Shown in pieces: positions 1 to 11,172 of a stretch of 44,234 bases of DNA. How positions within the stretch are numbered: the stretch's first letter is position 1; each line of letters opens with the position of its first letter. A model generated the notes under the pieces. That model was not told where the DNA came from and made no database searches. It saw only the letters and a program-made list of their open reading frames with translations. Position numbers and translations under genes: made by a program. The DNA comes from Phaeoceros laevis (Eukaryota; Anthocerotophyta; Anthocerotopsida; Notothyladales): positions 84,150 to 128,383 of the forward strand of contig JBNGIQ010009485.1 in assembly GCA_049999765.1 (NCBI GenBank), given 5' to 3'.

Positions 1-487
1 CAAAGCAAGACTTGTAAGCTCAAATCAGAAACCGAAGTCTCATTCGACGACAGCTCTTCTCGGTATCAACAAGCAACAGATCTGTCACACCACAAAAAAC
101 GACGTTGTTCTCACTGGCAGCTTTTCACAACACAGCAAAAACGTCAGTACAACAGAAGAAAGCTTGGCGTTGGACAGGTTTAACTCGCGTGCAAGGACCA
201 TTTCAAAGTAGAGCTCTAGGCAGTTACAAGGAAGAGCTGAAAAAAGAAGCGAGGTGGGGCAAGAGACAGGAAGAAACCTGAAGCTCCAGAGGGTCGGCGC
301 CGCCAGGCGAGGAGCTGGAGGCGCCAGATGCTGACGGAGAAGCACCTCAAGACTGCGGGCATGCGATCGCACTTCAAACTTGAGGAGAAAAGAAAGGAGC
401 TCAGCTAGAGCGCTCTAGGAAGGTCAGCTTGCAAGAAAAGCAGCTGGAGACTCGGAGGCTGGCAGCGCTAGCAGAACGATTGCTGTG

Positions 488-665
488 AGGAAGGAAGGAG
501 GAGGAGGAGGAGGAGGAAGAGAGCAATGGACAATGAGGAGGAGAGGAGCTGAGAAGAGGAGGAGGAGAAGGAAGAGAGCAATGGACAATGAGGAGGAGGA
601 GTGGAGCTGAGAAGAGGAGGAGGAGGAGGAGGAAGAGAGCAATGGACAATGAGGAAAGGAGCTGA
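488..665 (+). repeat. GA-rich minisatellite (three units)
   Basis: A block of GAG/GGA triplets is interspersed with a 23-base core, gaagagagcaatggacaatg plus agg, starting at 516, 571 and 632. The spacing is 55 then 61 bases. Between the cores lie variable runs of GAG and a shared 'agctgagaa' segment. It looks like replication-slippage DNA, not a coding repeat: the + frame from each ATG ends within a few codons. Confidence 0.8.
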
Positions 666-1464
666 GAACACTGAGACCCAAGGGGCTGGCAAGGCTGCTC
701 TTATAGCCCAGGAGCGGAGGAGCTAGGGCAGAAAGCATGTAAGGCAAGCAACCCAGGAGCTGCGTCCTGCTTCTCGTGGGGTAGCTCGGATGTTTGCCAG
801 CTCGACCATGGCATCTGTACCCTCCTGGTAGCTCGGCAGCTGGTGCACTCATCTTTCCGCTGTACATGTATCGGCGTGTAGCAGTGTCCCTGACCGCCGC
901 CCACTTTGCAGAGGGCCTGGCGTCAATCGCGAGGTAGCTGGCTCCCGCTGGCAGGCATCTTCAGCTGGAGAGAACTCGTACGAGCTCCGAAGCTTCGAGA
1001 TCCTCTGCACCAAGCATGGCGACATGAATGTAGAAGATGCTGCCATGTTTGCGATCTCCTGAGCTGAGGATCTGTCATAGCCAGAAAGTATGCGTATGGA
1101 ACAATGTCATGTGACTGCAGCGAGATTTAGCGTGTGCCAGGCCGGCGCCCTGGTTCTGACTTTGAATGCTAGCTGGCTATCTCGCACGTTTTCGATCGGC
1201 CAAATGCGGCATTGTCGAGTGCTTCAGCGGAGTCGAGTTGGTTCCGATCGATATTCGATATGTGAGTGTGGGCACAAGGATTCTAATCGAAAGCTAAGAC
1301 CGATTTGCTTGCGCATTGAATTGGGTACCAGACGTTCAGCGAGAGACGTGCGTTTGCAAGCGAAACGGGAAGGCAGTGCTTACACGTCCAGGAGTCACTT
1401 CCAGGGTAGCTGTTCATTCATCAACAGAGCCAACAATTGATGTTTGCGATGGAAAGTAGCACAG

Positions 1465-1488
1465 TAGCTAGCTAGCTAGCTAGCTAGC
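1465..1488 (+). repeat. (TAGC)6 microsatellite
   Basis: Six uninterrupted copies of TAGC occur here. The repeat is self-complementary in register (GCTAGC is a palindrome), so it could form a hairpin. It lies in gene-free DNA. Confidence 0.9.
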
Positions 1489-2605
1489 GCTGCCAGTGGT
1501 AGTGAGTTCACAGACAATCCAACATGCGTAAACCTGTAGAGCAGATACCTATGCTGAAGACCTAGAGCTCTATAGACCTGTTCTCAAAGACAAAAATTTA
1601 TCTGAAGTCGAGCCTGTTGGACTTGTTGACAGCAAAGAGAAGTCGATGGCACATTCATGAATAGTGCACTTGCGATTGCGAGAAGAGCGACCGCGCGCTT
1701 GCAAGCTCGCTGATGAGTTCCCAGGCTCTCCGTGGAGATTTATATCTGCGGTAACCGGTTGCAAGAAGCGCGCTATAGAGCTATATAGCTAGGAAGCCAT
1801 CCACGCAATCAGTTCACACAATGTAAACAGCTAGCAAGCAAAGTGTGCACAAAAAACGGACGTCGCAATGCAATAAATTTATGATCAAGAAGGAAAGAAG
1901 AGCAGAATTATTCATGAATACATGTGCACTTACGAGAAGGTTATAAGCTCGCGGAAACCACGTCTCGCAGCCAACCGGCGAGGTAGCACTGTCCCAGGTG
2001 ACACCTTGTGGTGGGCTGCCGACGCAGTGACCGCGAGCTCATGCCCTCTCGAAAGCCTGTGTGTCCTGGAGCCACCTTGCGCTACCCCTGGAAAACAGAT
2101 TCAAAGCAGGAAAACAATTGCAAGCAGGAGCGCAAACAGCCACAAAGTTGGCGAACTTGTAAGCAACACACGATTGATCACTACTGGCGCCAGCTGCCAT
2201 GGCCAGCTGCTACTTGAGCAACAAATGTTCATAACCCGATCATGAGATCGCACGCCATTACTGTAACACAATTGAAGGGTGAAAGCAAAGCATTGATCAC
2301 AGACGAGCACGCACGACAATTGCAAGCGAGCACCATAGACACAAAGCCCCACGGAGGACCTGGTGGCTCCCCCACCAAGGGAGCCAGCGCCATGGCCAGC
2401 AGACGGCTCAAGCAGCCGAGGTCGCCTTAAGCTGCCGCCGCCGCCCAGGAAACACAACTGCCTCCGAAATGCAATGCGCTTTCGCCGGCGGAGAAGCCTA
2501 GGGTTGGGTCCGAACCTACCTTCTTCGACTCAGGCTCGGCTCCTGCCAGGCATCTGGAAACTTCGCAAGTCACTCCCCGACTGTCATGTGACCGACTGCG
2601 ACGTC

Positions 2606-2645
2606 CACCGGCTCCCACCGGCTCCCACTGGCTCCCACTCTGTCC
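2606..2645 (+). repeat. Four-unit tandem repeat, 10-bp period
   Basis: Four consecutive units read caccggctcc (2606-2625 twice, the first with c for the leading base context), cactggctcc and cactctgtcc. The last two are diverged. No gene overlaps it that I can support. Confidence 0.75.
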
Positions 2646-2689
2646 CACATTAGTTCATAATTATCACCAGTCGTGTAAGCCACGCGATT

Positions 2690-4400
2690 CTCCTCCATAG
2701 TCCAAACCCTATATTCTCCCTTGGCAACAAAAAGGGAGCCATGGTGTCCGCTGGTCTATGCTTCGATCACATAAACTCCACGTTCACGTTTGAGTAGTCT
2801 AGTTACCCTAGTAGCAAATTTATTTGGACCAACAAAATGAAACATGGGATAGGCTCCATACCAACACACCTCTAAACTCAAGTTCTTGGAGATAGATGTA
2901 ACGTTACCTCCATCTTGAGGATTGTTTGTTTTTCAAAAGGTAATGAGACTTTTTTGTGCTAGTGAAAGCAAGAAGGATCAAGACGAGGATCACAATTGTA
3001 TGTATTTGGGTTGAGCTTGACCCGGTTCGGAAAGGAGCCTCTCCATTGGAGTCCAACCCACCCCGGCCATAATTGACTCAACATTCAATGTCACTTTCAA
3101 TCTCACAGTTCAAATGTTGATGTCAGTCCCGCATTGACGTAGGACAGAGGCGGACAACATGTACTTTGGAAAGACCAATCATATTATACGTGTATGGATT
3201 ATCTTGGTTGGATAGTTCCTTGGAAGAAAGGTAGTTCATTCCGTGCTTTTTATGGGCCCTAGTCACACAAAAGATCACTAGAGAGTGACTCATGCACGGC
3301 GTGTATCTTGATTTGATAAGTTCCATTTGTTTTGATAAGTTCTTTTTGTTGCACTCATGCACACGCGGTATGATGGCGGCCTTCTTATATCTGATTAAAT
3401 TTATATTTGATTAAATTATCACTATATTGGGACATTATCTTGGGAAAGGCCATAAATATACACCATACGTAGCTCTTGTAGTGGCTAGGTGATTCTTTTG
3501 GATATTAATGTGAAGGAAGGAACTTTATTAAGCATCTTTGGGCAGCGGCACATATAAATAGTGAAGGCAAATTATAAAGATAATTTAAAGTTGAATAATA
3601 ACATCATTACCCTATTTACTCACAATTTGAAGATGCATCCTTATTAGAAAGGTAGTAGAGCTCGAAGTACTCTCTGGCAAATCACTAGCTTCCCAGCACG
3701 GTAGGGAAAGAAAACTTCCACCCATGATCATTGGGCCAAATTGGAAAGGAGATGGTGTTTGCCTATGACAGTATGCATGTAGACATGTAGACTATTTGGA
3801 GATGCTAGAGTATTGCTTTTCTCATTCACATACATTCCCTTACAACGTAGTACTTACAAGCCACCATCCAATAAACTCAGTGTAGCAGCAACACAAGCAT
3901 TTATTTACATTCCCTTACCAAGCGACCAATAAATGAACTCATCCTTTTTCACAAAAAAAATCAATGAACTCATCGTGCTGCTCTACTTGGCTGCACCGAG
4001 TGGGTAGTCTACCACAGCATGGATACATAGTGCGCTCCAGATAGTCTGCGACATGACTCGATCAGGATTGCGTAGACTAGCTTCACTTTTGCCTACCTTT
4101 CCAGGTCCCCCTGCATTTTTGGCCCAGCACGTTTCAAGTCTTTCGTTCCTTCCAGGCCATTCTGTACCTTCGGTTAGATTTTACATTCTGTGCTAGCCAA
4201 GCTTCCACGTTCGAGTCAGTTCGACTTACAGATGAAAATGCAAGGGCAATGCAGTGAATAACGTGAAGGCTTGCCGAGTGCGTGAATTCGAACTACTTGA
4301 CCTGGCGAAGTGACAGCACATTAGCAGACCTGCTGCTCGCGGGCGGGGCCCGGATCTAGGCTGGAAATTGTTACCGCAGGCTGATGATGGCATGCTTTAG
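2690..4400. other. AT-rich intergenic segment without recognisable gene
   Basis: Base composition becomes clearly AT-richer than the surrounding genes, and open frames are very short. Near 3833 and 3908 an imperfect duplication carries acattccctta followed by a CCA(T)CCAATAAA-like stretch. I looked for a tRNA primer-binding site, long terminal repeats and terminal inverted repeats and found none. It may be an old, unrecognisable transposon, but nothing in the sequence proves this. Confidence 0.45.
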
Positions 4401-4476
4401 TGGCCCTAGCGGTTGGTGATGCCGGCTTGTACGGTGGAGGTACGAACAACAGTTTAAGAATGGGAGTCTGGGTGGC

Positions 4477-4504
4477 TGAGTATGATGCAATTGCATCATA
4501 CTCA
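4477..4504. repeat. Perfect 28-bp palindrome
   Basis: Two 14-base arms (TGAGTATGATGCAA and its exact reverse complement) abut with no spacer, centred between 4490 and 4491. The site lies about 300 bp upstream of the SURNod19 start codon. It could be a cruciform-forming sequence, a dyad binding site or a remnant of an inverted duplication. No known plant factor site of this full length comes to mind. Confidence 0.95.
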
Positions 4505-4689
4505 ATGGGGCCCCCGCGCCGGGAGCAACAGTCTACTCCAGGAAATCCAAGCTGGGGCCAGTTTGCTGCGCGCATGGCAGTTTCCGCTGCTCATGCGGCG
4601 ATGATGCTCGGAGGAAACCAGCAGCCGAACCGTCTCCTTCTCTCTCTGCCTTCTCCTCCACACCTATGGTTCCCAATGCAGCTTGTCGA

Positions 4690-4696
4690 TATAAAT
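4690..4696 (+). promoter_or_regulatory. Probable TATA box of the SURNod19 gene
   Basis: TATAAAT stands about 110 bases ahead of the ATG at 4807. Its position favours a transcription start near 4720 and supports the 4807 start over the longer upstream open frame that begins at 4400. Confidence 0.5.
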
Positions 4697-4806
4697 GCAT
4701 GCATAGGAGGAGGAGGAGGAGCCGGAGCCCCTTCTTTCCTCAATTCTGCGCAGGAATTATGTTGCAACACCAGTAGGTGTACATGCTGTTCAGGTGAGGG
4801 GTGCTA

Positions 4807-6712
4807 ATGGCGGCTCAGAGCTGGGCTGTCGGATTGCGTTTGGTAGCACTACTTGGGCTGTTTCAATCGGTCTGGCCATCCAATTGCCGGTTTCCAGCAC
4901 TTTCGGCAACTTCAGGCATGGGGCAAATGTCAAGTCAAGGAGCTACCTGTCCGAGCCATTCATTCTGGGCCCTGGGGAAGTTACCAACAAGCAGTACGAC
5001 ATGGAGTTCCCTGCAGGTCACATAGCAATGAAGGGATTTGACGCGGAGATTGTTGTCCAGGATGGCATTTCTGTGTCTCTCACAGATGTCTACCTGCACC
5101 ATTGGCTGGTTGAAAGGTGGTAACCCAAGTTTCCGCTTGCTTAGGTTTCCGTTTTAATGCTTCTTGTGTACTCATGATTCTTCCTTCTCACTTGCAGGCA
5201 GTACACAGACGAGGCAGGGACCAACACACGCATCCGCAACGATGGGTTCTGTCAGGACCATATTCTTGACCACCTTATTGGAGTGGGTTCTGAGACAAGG
5301 CACACTAACTATAACATTCCCGGTCCTTATGGAATTGTTGTTGGTGACCCGGCCTTGGTCCCTGAGGGAAGCCGAGAGACCTGGTTGCTGACTGTGCACG
5401 CCATCGATACCAGAGCAACTGTGGACCCAATGGGCTGCTTAGAATGCAGGTTGGCGAGAAACCGTTACAGTAACTTCTGTTTGGTATGCCACCTAACCAT
5501 GAATACATGTAGCAGCTTAGACTAGCTCTTGACACTAGCTCTCCTTCACTGTGCCTGCAGCTGCAAAGCATATGGCACGGATGCATCTCGGCACGAAGAT
5601 GCTGTTGGTCCAGACTACTTAGGTGGTGTGCTCTGCTGCGTTAATGGGGACCAGTGTCTAGTCGAAGAGGGTCCCTTGCCCGGCAAGAAGAAGTATCATC
5701 TCAAGTATACTGTTCATTGGGTAGACTGGGACACCAGTGTTGTGCCTGTAAGGACCTACATTATGGATGTCACAGCCAATGGGGAGAGGGAACAGGAAGA
5801 GAATAGCATTGGTTGCAAGGTGTGTAGCCCCCTGTTTGTAGTCAAGATTTTGCCACATGCTTTTACAGTGATTCTGACCACAACTGTTTTGAGTTGAAAA
5901 GTTGACGAACGGCAAGCTTCACATGATCCGTCTGTCTTCTCAGGTAGAGTACACAGTTCCTGCTTGTGATACGAGCTTGCCTTCGGCATCGTGCGTTCAC
6001 AACCTTGAGACTGTCTTCCGACTTCCCAAGGGTGGCAAAGTTGTCTCCATGATAGGCCATCAGCATATTGGAGGCACGGGATGCACTCTGTATGGTTAGG
6101 TACGACGGGCAGGGGGTGTTCTCGAGAGTTCTTGTACCTGTCTCTCTCTGTCCATCTAGGTATTTACCAGGTGCTTCAACATGTGTTTGTGGAATGTCAA
6201 ATTTGTGGCTGCAGGATGGTCGTGGGTTGTGTATCTCAGAGCCACTCTATGGAACTGGCACAGCGGTAGGGGATGAGGCAGGCTACGTTGTGGGAATGGG
6301 ATCATGCATTCCTGAATCTGGCTCTGTTGTGGAAGTGTACGATGGCGAGAAGCTGCGGTTGCAGGGCCGATACAGTTCGCTTGCCCAGCACACCGGTGCT
6401 ATGACCCTTTTTGCTTTGATAGTAGCAGACTTCGACGAGTCAGAAGCGGCCATAATGCCACTTGGGACAAGCTTATCAGTAGCCATGGTGCCTCCCAATG
6501 CCCTGGTGAGATTTCCTCGACTGTTGTCGCCTTTTGTGCTGCAGTGTCTAGCCGTAGTACAAGCCTTCTAAATGCTTTGACTTGCTTTGCAGGGTGCCGT
6601 GACGGTATTCTTGGGGCTTGCTGGTGTAGTTGCTGCCTGTGGCGTTATAGTGGTGGGCCTTGTTCTTGTGAGAAGGAGAACACGGGTGGATTCCTATGAG
6701 CGTCTTCCATAG
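4807..6712 (+). CDS. SURNod19-family secreted/membrane protein, with apparent in-frame stop
   Basis: Stress up-regulated Nod19 (SURNod19) family; molecular function unknown. Proposed exons: 4807-4869, 4935-5119, 5198-5449, 5561-5819, 5944-6099, 6215-6505, 6593-6712 (441 codons). Exon 1 encodes a hydrophobic signal peptide (MAAQSWAVGLRLVALLGLF). Family blocks follow in order: FILGPGEVTNKQYDMEFPAG, DVYLHHWLVERW, a Cys-rich GCLEC/GPDYLGGVLCC segment, HWVDWDTSVVPV, GHQHIGGTGCTLYG and DEAGYVVGMGSC. The last exon gives a transmembrane helix followed by RRRTR, so a type I membrane protein is likely. The first intron (65 nt, weak donor) is tentative; without it the signal peptide and body are in different frames. 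The last codon of exon 5 (6097-6099) reads TAG where relatives have the Glu of a conserved GEDG stretch. The gene is therefore either broken, misread by one base, or uses another acceptor (6170/6171) that avoids the stop but inserts 14 residues. Confidence 0.85.
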
Positions 6713-7069
6713 ATACTCAGACTCTCGTCTCACGAGTAATCGTGTGATTGTAATAATAATAAGCTTTATGTGACATCCTGGACCCCCCTTGCAACATCTG
6801 AGGCCAGAGTCTTTTAGAGAGTATTCTCAAATTGAGCACAGCAGAATTTTCTTTTGTAATGGTGATGTCCATTATGTAATTAGCGCTGTTGACTGATAGG
6901 TCTAGAGACCGTACAAGCGGGGAGAGCTTCCCGCATAGCAGTTTTCCATAGCACAGCAGCCTGAAACCGTGAGTACAGATGAGACCCAAAGAGAGCCTTT
7001 GAAGACCAGGCTTTCTCACACCTTCAAAATTTGGTTCGAGCCCGTCACAACCACCGTACCACTTGCCTG
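6713..7069. other. Convergent 3' intergenic region
   Basis: This is the 3' flank shared by the SURNod19 gene (+) and the dehydrogenase gene (-). It holds a short taataataat run near 6751 and no supported gene. Both 3' UTRs must lie here. Confidence 0.6.
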
Positions 7070-8959
7070 CTAAACAAGTATTTGCTGCTGTGACAATTCA
7101 AGAGCTTGCCAAATGCTAGCTGATTTAGTTAGATTCTCGCTGTAGGACCAGAGTTTGGATGCGATTTGTTCATCTTGAGCAGTAACGCTGGGTGCTGTAG
7201 CCTGGCAGTCCTCGTAGTAACCAATTGACTTGCCCTCAACTGCTGGTGAGGAAGCCAAATGCACAGCAGTTGCTGCTCCCTCTTCTGGGGTCTGTACGCA
7301 AGCGAAGGGAACAATCGGGCCGATTAAGGTGAATTCACAGCTGGGCATGCTTGAACAATTACCTCGTAGAAAGAGAGAGACGTTACCCGCAAGTTAAACA
7401 GAAATGGCGCAATCCGGCTCACGGCTTGCATGTACCACGGAAGATATCGAGCAAGCTGAGAGGCCAAGTTTAGTTAGCTGGCATGAAGAAACAGATAATC
7501 GGGGACTCTCCAAAGCACCAAAACCGACCTCTGTGGCAACGATGCCTGGATGCATGCAGTTAGACGTAATGGGAAAGCCCTTCGCTTTGCACCTCCTACC
7601 CAACTCAAAAGCGAACAAAATGTTGGCGAGTTTGGATTGTCCATATGCTAGCCATGGCTGATATTCTGTAGTACACGATGGTTCAAGATGAGATTGAAGA
7701 GACGATGAGCATCACTTGTCCGGAAAGCTGTTGAGCAATCAGGAGGAAGAAAGGTCTTAAGAAAAGGACAAGCCACTCGTACCTCGAGAACCTTTGAAGT
7801 TGAGGTCTTCATAATCCAACTTCCCAAACACCTCAGCTTTGGAAGCCAGGACAACAATCCTTGAATTAAAACTGCTTGAGACAGGGCACCTGGTCAGTAG
7901 CTATTCATTTCGAGTCATCATTTTTTGAGGCAGCTTGCTAAGATGGTACACATACTCCGACAATGCACTCGCCTTCAGCTTATCCAGGAGCAGAGCAGTA
8001 AGCAGAAAATGCCCTAGATGATTTACCTGTCATCACACGTAGTGTAAGAGGGAGGACTTTCAACTGCAATCAAAACATCAGAAGTATAAACTCAAAGCTT
8101 TTACCCCTAGCTGCTGCTCAAATCCATCTTCCGTGTACGCTTGAGGACAGGCCATTACGCCAGCGTTGTTCACCTAAAACCAGACAAGCAGTTCAAACCA
8201 GTATAACTTATACTCCTGGGCGACGAAAGTCCCCACAATCTGGAAGCCAAGCTATAATAGCTCATTATGTCTCACCAACACATGCAGAGGCAATTTAGTT
8301 GCTTTGTAGTCCTCAGCGAAGTGACGCACAGATTGAAGAGAAGCGAGGTCGCAAACCATCGACCTAGAATAGATTTACATTACGCACACACCTTAGTACC
8401 TGAAGGATGGTAGCATACTTCCATATCTCGCAAGGGCACTCAAGTCACCTGATAGAGGGGTTCTGAGTGGCGTAAGCAATCTCAGATGCTGCCTTCGTGC
8501 CTTTCTCTTGGTCTCTGCAAGCTAATTCAGCAAATTACCAGACCGTAGATGGAGGCCAACAAACTCAACCAACCTGGCTGGTATTGCAAGCCGTGAACTC
8601 ACCGATGGTAACTACCATCCCCTGTCTCGCTAGCTCAATCGCAGTTGCTTTGCCAATTCCTGATGCACCCCAAGATAAGGTGCCCGAACTTCACATTGCT
8701 GAACGTTGCTAATCACTGTTGCTACTTGTGCCAAGAGAGGTGGAAAGCACCGACCCGTATTGCCACCGGTGATGAGCACATGCTTTTTGGTAACAGAGCC
8801 ACTCGCCACCACCGTAAAGCATCCAGCTCTTCTCTTGATAGGCGTTCTTTGGCAGGAATGGACAGAGGAAAACAATCCTCGGCGTGAAGCAGCAGCTGAA
8901 AAATCGGAAAGGGACGGCACCATAGTGCGGCACACGGAGGTGCGAGCAAGGGGCTCCAT
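7070..8959 (-). CDS. Plastid-type classical short-chain dehydrogenase/reductase
   Basis: NAD(P)(H)-dependent short-chain dehydrogenase/reductase of the retinol-dehydrogenase/TIC32/protochlorophyllide-reductase-like group; substrate unknown. Ten exons fit frame and splice signals: 8755-8959, 8603-8659, 8449-8521, 8276-8363, 8105-8173, 8026-7950, 7871-7783, 7665-7529, 7455-7387, 7291-7070, giving 361 residues. Motifs in order: Rossmann glycine motif LITGGNTGIGKAT (TGxxxGIG) split by intron 1, ACRDQEKG, the NNAGVMACP motif, the catalytic VLAS serine, YGQSK (the YxxxK pair), then SNCMHPGIVATE. About 60 N-terminal residues before VTKKHVLITGG are rich in Ser, Arg and Thr without acidic clusters, like a plastid transit peptide. 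The exon 6/7 junction (donor after 7950) is the least certain. All catalytic residues are present, so it looks intact. Its specific reaction cannot be named. Confidence 0.85.
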
Positions 8960-9431
8960 CTGGGAGTTGATCTTCCAGAAGGCAGTCAGAACGACATCCT
9001 CAAGTGGAAGGCAGGAAAACAGCGCTGCATTTTCTGAGCGAGAAGGAGTTCCGCAAACTGATGAAATGGATCAGACGGCAGTACGGAATTCGTATTTTGG
9101 GAACCCGTTCACGGAAGGGTGACAACACTGATGATTACGATCAACGCATAGTCAGATTTCAGTAATCACACCTTGTTGCCCGAGGAAATCTTGCTAGCTG
9201 CCAGGTGCTGTCATATAGTTAAGGAGTCAATTGGATGACATGTTTCAGCTTTTCAGAACGTCCCAAGGTCCGAACTCTGAAAGTCTAGAGTACAACTGGA
9301 ATGCAACATTGTACAATACCTCGTGAGCAATCTACTTTCCTCGAGTCAGTGGCTAATTAGTTTACACTCCGATGGGAATTCGAATTGCAGTATACACACC
9401 CCCACAACAGGGGAAGGTTGGTTGAATCAGG
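8960..9431. other. Intergenic, dehydrogenase promoter side
   Basis: This separates the 5' end of the dehydrogenase from the 3' end of the DUF2358-like gene, both on the minus strand. It should hold the dehydrogenase promoter. I see no convincing TATA box, repeat or additional gene. Confidence 0.5.
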
Positions 9432-10657
9432 CTACAAGGTTAATCTAAGGAACTGGACAGCAAGGTATATAAGGGCAATGAACAATCCAATCTGGTAAAA
9501 TTCGCTCTGAAAGTTGTCCTCCACAAAGAATTTTCTTGGATCTCCAGAGGGGTCCTGATAGTAGACGGCTGTATCGGAATCCTCCGATTTGTCCAGTATC
9601 TTCTTCAGTCCCTCTAGTAGCAGACCTGCGTCCTTTCCTGCTTGCACTGCCGTATAAGCTAGCCGAGTTGTCCAAAAATAGACCTGAGCTTGAGGGCTAG
9701 AGCCAGAAAGATCCCATTCTTCCACATGCTCAACAATCTGCCCAGTGATCTGGTTCAAGGTGTAGATCGAGGTCACCTTCTGCACCACCTTGTCAATTCC
9801 CAATGGCAGCAGTCTAGGTTTTCCCCTCAATATCCACTCAATCTTGAGAACGCTGGTTGACAGCATTGACATCCGGATAATGCTCACAGTTGTATCCTGT
9901 AAAGCCCCGTCCGCCCAAGAACTCCTCTTGTATACAGCACGTCCGGTGAAGGACCTCAAAGGATCTTTGTACTTCACAAACAACGCATAAATGCCGAGGA
10001 CTCTGTTCCCTTCCAGTAGGTCCCTGACAATAAGCCGAGCTGTCTGCTCCACTGCAGGGCTGCTGGTGCACTCAAACTCGTCGCAAAGTTGAGCGAATGT
10101 CATGCCATCCACAAGCTGGTCCGCTTTTGAACGGGGCTCAACACCAGGTTCCATTACCGCAGCAGTGTCAGCTTCTCCATCTCCTGCTGCTCTTGCAGTC
10201 AAAGAGACCGGAGGAGACACACCGAGCGGACCTCCAAAACTAACCCTGGAGTTGCTTCCGAACAACCCGGCAGGCATTGCACCGACCTGCACACACAAAC
10301 AAACATGCCTCAGCAGACACTCACCTCGAATTCAACAGCTAAGAGCCGCAAATGCCAGACAGTCCTTACCTGCAGAGGGAAAGACCTCGTGATGCGCACA
10401 CTCCAGCAAACTTGGCAAGACCAGATTCTTGTACACCTCTGCGCATTCCTCAGCACTACAGCCGGGCTCCAGCTGCTGGCGAGAGCACTGCCTCCGGAAA
10501 TCTGCTTGGTAAGGAATCTAAAACCAGTGTCCCCAGGCGAATGGACCGTCAAAGCCCTGCAGGCAACTGGACCAGGCACTCCCTGTTTTCTTGTATCGCT
10601 GATCAAGCCGGCAGACAGCGCCTTGCAAGCGGCCGCACTCACGCCGTTGGCTGCCAT
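9432..10657 (-). CDS. DUF2358/NTF2-like protein with C-terminal membrane anchor, probably plastid
   Basis: Two exons: 10370-10657 and 9432-10286, joined through a donor CTGCAG|GTAAGG and an acceptor TGTGTGTGCAG, both in phase 0; about 380 residues. The start at 10657 (ATGGCAGCC context) gives an Ala/Ser-rich, acid-poor leader typical of a plastid transit peptide. A longer start at 10705 is possible. The central 150 residues (FAQLCDEFECTSSP, YALFVKYKDPLRSFTGRAVY, LKIEWILRGKPRLLPLG, ITGQIVEHVEEWDLSG) match the pattern of DUF2358, an NTF2-like fold of unknown role found in plants and cyanobacteria. The C-terminus FYQIGLFIALIYLAVQF is a single membrane helix. Family assignment rests on recalled conservation and has moderate certainty. 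The gene itself is well supported by length and splicing. Confidence 0.7.
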
Positions 10658-11172
10658 AGGCCTCCAATTACCTGCTACTCCGCGCCTCGTCCAGTACCCT
10701 TGCACTGACCATCAAACACGTACCGTCCACGGCTTGCTCGATCCCGGAATGCAACCTAGCAGCCTGCAGACGAGCTCACGATGCAAATGCTGCACAAAAT
10801 TCACAGCTCCACAGAAACACCTGAGCTAGAGGGCTCGAAATCCGTGCGAGAAACACCAAATCCGGCAAGAACACGCACCAGCCAGCTGACGGCCCCGAGC
10901 CCGAAGGCAACAGGGAGAGGCAGGATCCAGCCCCACGCAATCTCGGTTGGATCAGTTAGAAACGTTTTGAAACGGACTCCAGAAGAATCTACCGGGTTTT
11001 ACGGATTGGCACTACGCGTTTCTTGGGTAAGCAGCCAGCCCTTCAAATTGTACCCACCACCGGCGAGAATGTATGTAGGGCGGCCAGGTGGAGAGACGGC
11101 CCTGCATCCTGTCTCTTCTCTCTCTGCTCTCGTGTCCATCTTTTGCGAGCGAAGTCCAGCACGGCTCCTGGC
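10658..11172. promoter_or_regulatory. Shared divergent promoter region (DUF2358-like / NF-YC)
   Basis: About 515 bp separate the two divergent start codons, so both promoters must share this segment unless the 5' UTRs are very short. It includes CT-rich stretches around 11105-11140 on the + strand close to the NF-YC start. I see no clear TATA box for either gene, as is common in broadly expressed plant genes. Confidence 0.45.

Larger units (their letters stand above)
1..2690. other. Gene-poor 5' region with low-complexity DNA
   Basis: I see no recognisable gene here. Open frames exist on both strands (for example 1090-1440 on + and 85-372 on -), but none resembles a known family or shows splice-site-linked continuation. 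The left part is purine-rich on the + strand and contains the minisatellite annotated separately. AGCT-type motifs are frequent. The long Ser/Pro/Leu-rich minus-strand frames at 400-870 are simply the translation of GA-rich repeats. Confidence 0.5.

Noticed and set aside
400-870. Ser/Pro/Leu-rich minus-strand proteins
   Set aside because: These are translations of the GA-rich minisatellite; three frames overlap there and none has non-repetitive conserved sequence.
2690-4320. LTR retrotransposon or MITE in the AT-rich segment
   Set aside because: No primer-binding site, long direct repeats, terminal inverted repeats or target-site duplication could be found by eye.
4400-4807. Long + frame (135 residues) upstream of the SURNod19 gene as its first exon
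   Set aside because: It contains the TATA box and the 28-bp palindrome, has no signal peptide and encodes low-complexity sequence. A signal-peptide start at 4807 fits the family better.
4807-6712. Identification as HAP2/GCS1 gamete fusion protein
   Set aside because: My first thought from the signal peptide and C-terminal helix; the internal blocks (YLHHW, GPDYLGGVLCC, HWVDWD, GHQHIGG) are those of SURNod19, not HAP2.
7015-7060. tRNA T-arm-like word ggttcgagcc
   Set aside because: The flanking bases do not form a T-stem, and no D-arm, anticodon arm or acceptor stem can be folded around it.
10310-10369. Reading the DUF2358-like gene as one uninterrupted frame from 10705 to 10310
   Set aside because: That frame leads into a different register with no conservation; the CTGCAG|GTAAGG donor and the acceptor at 10287 join the leader to the conserved body instead.
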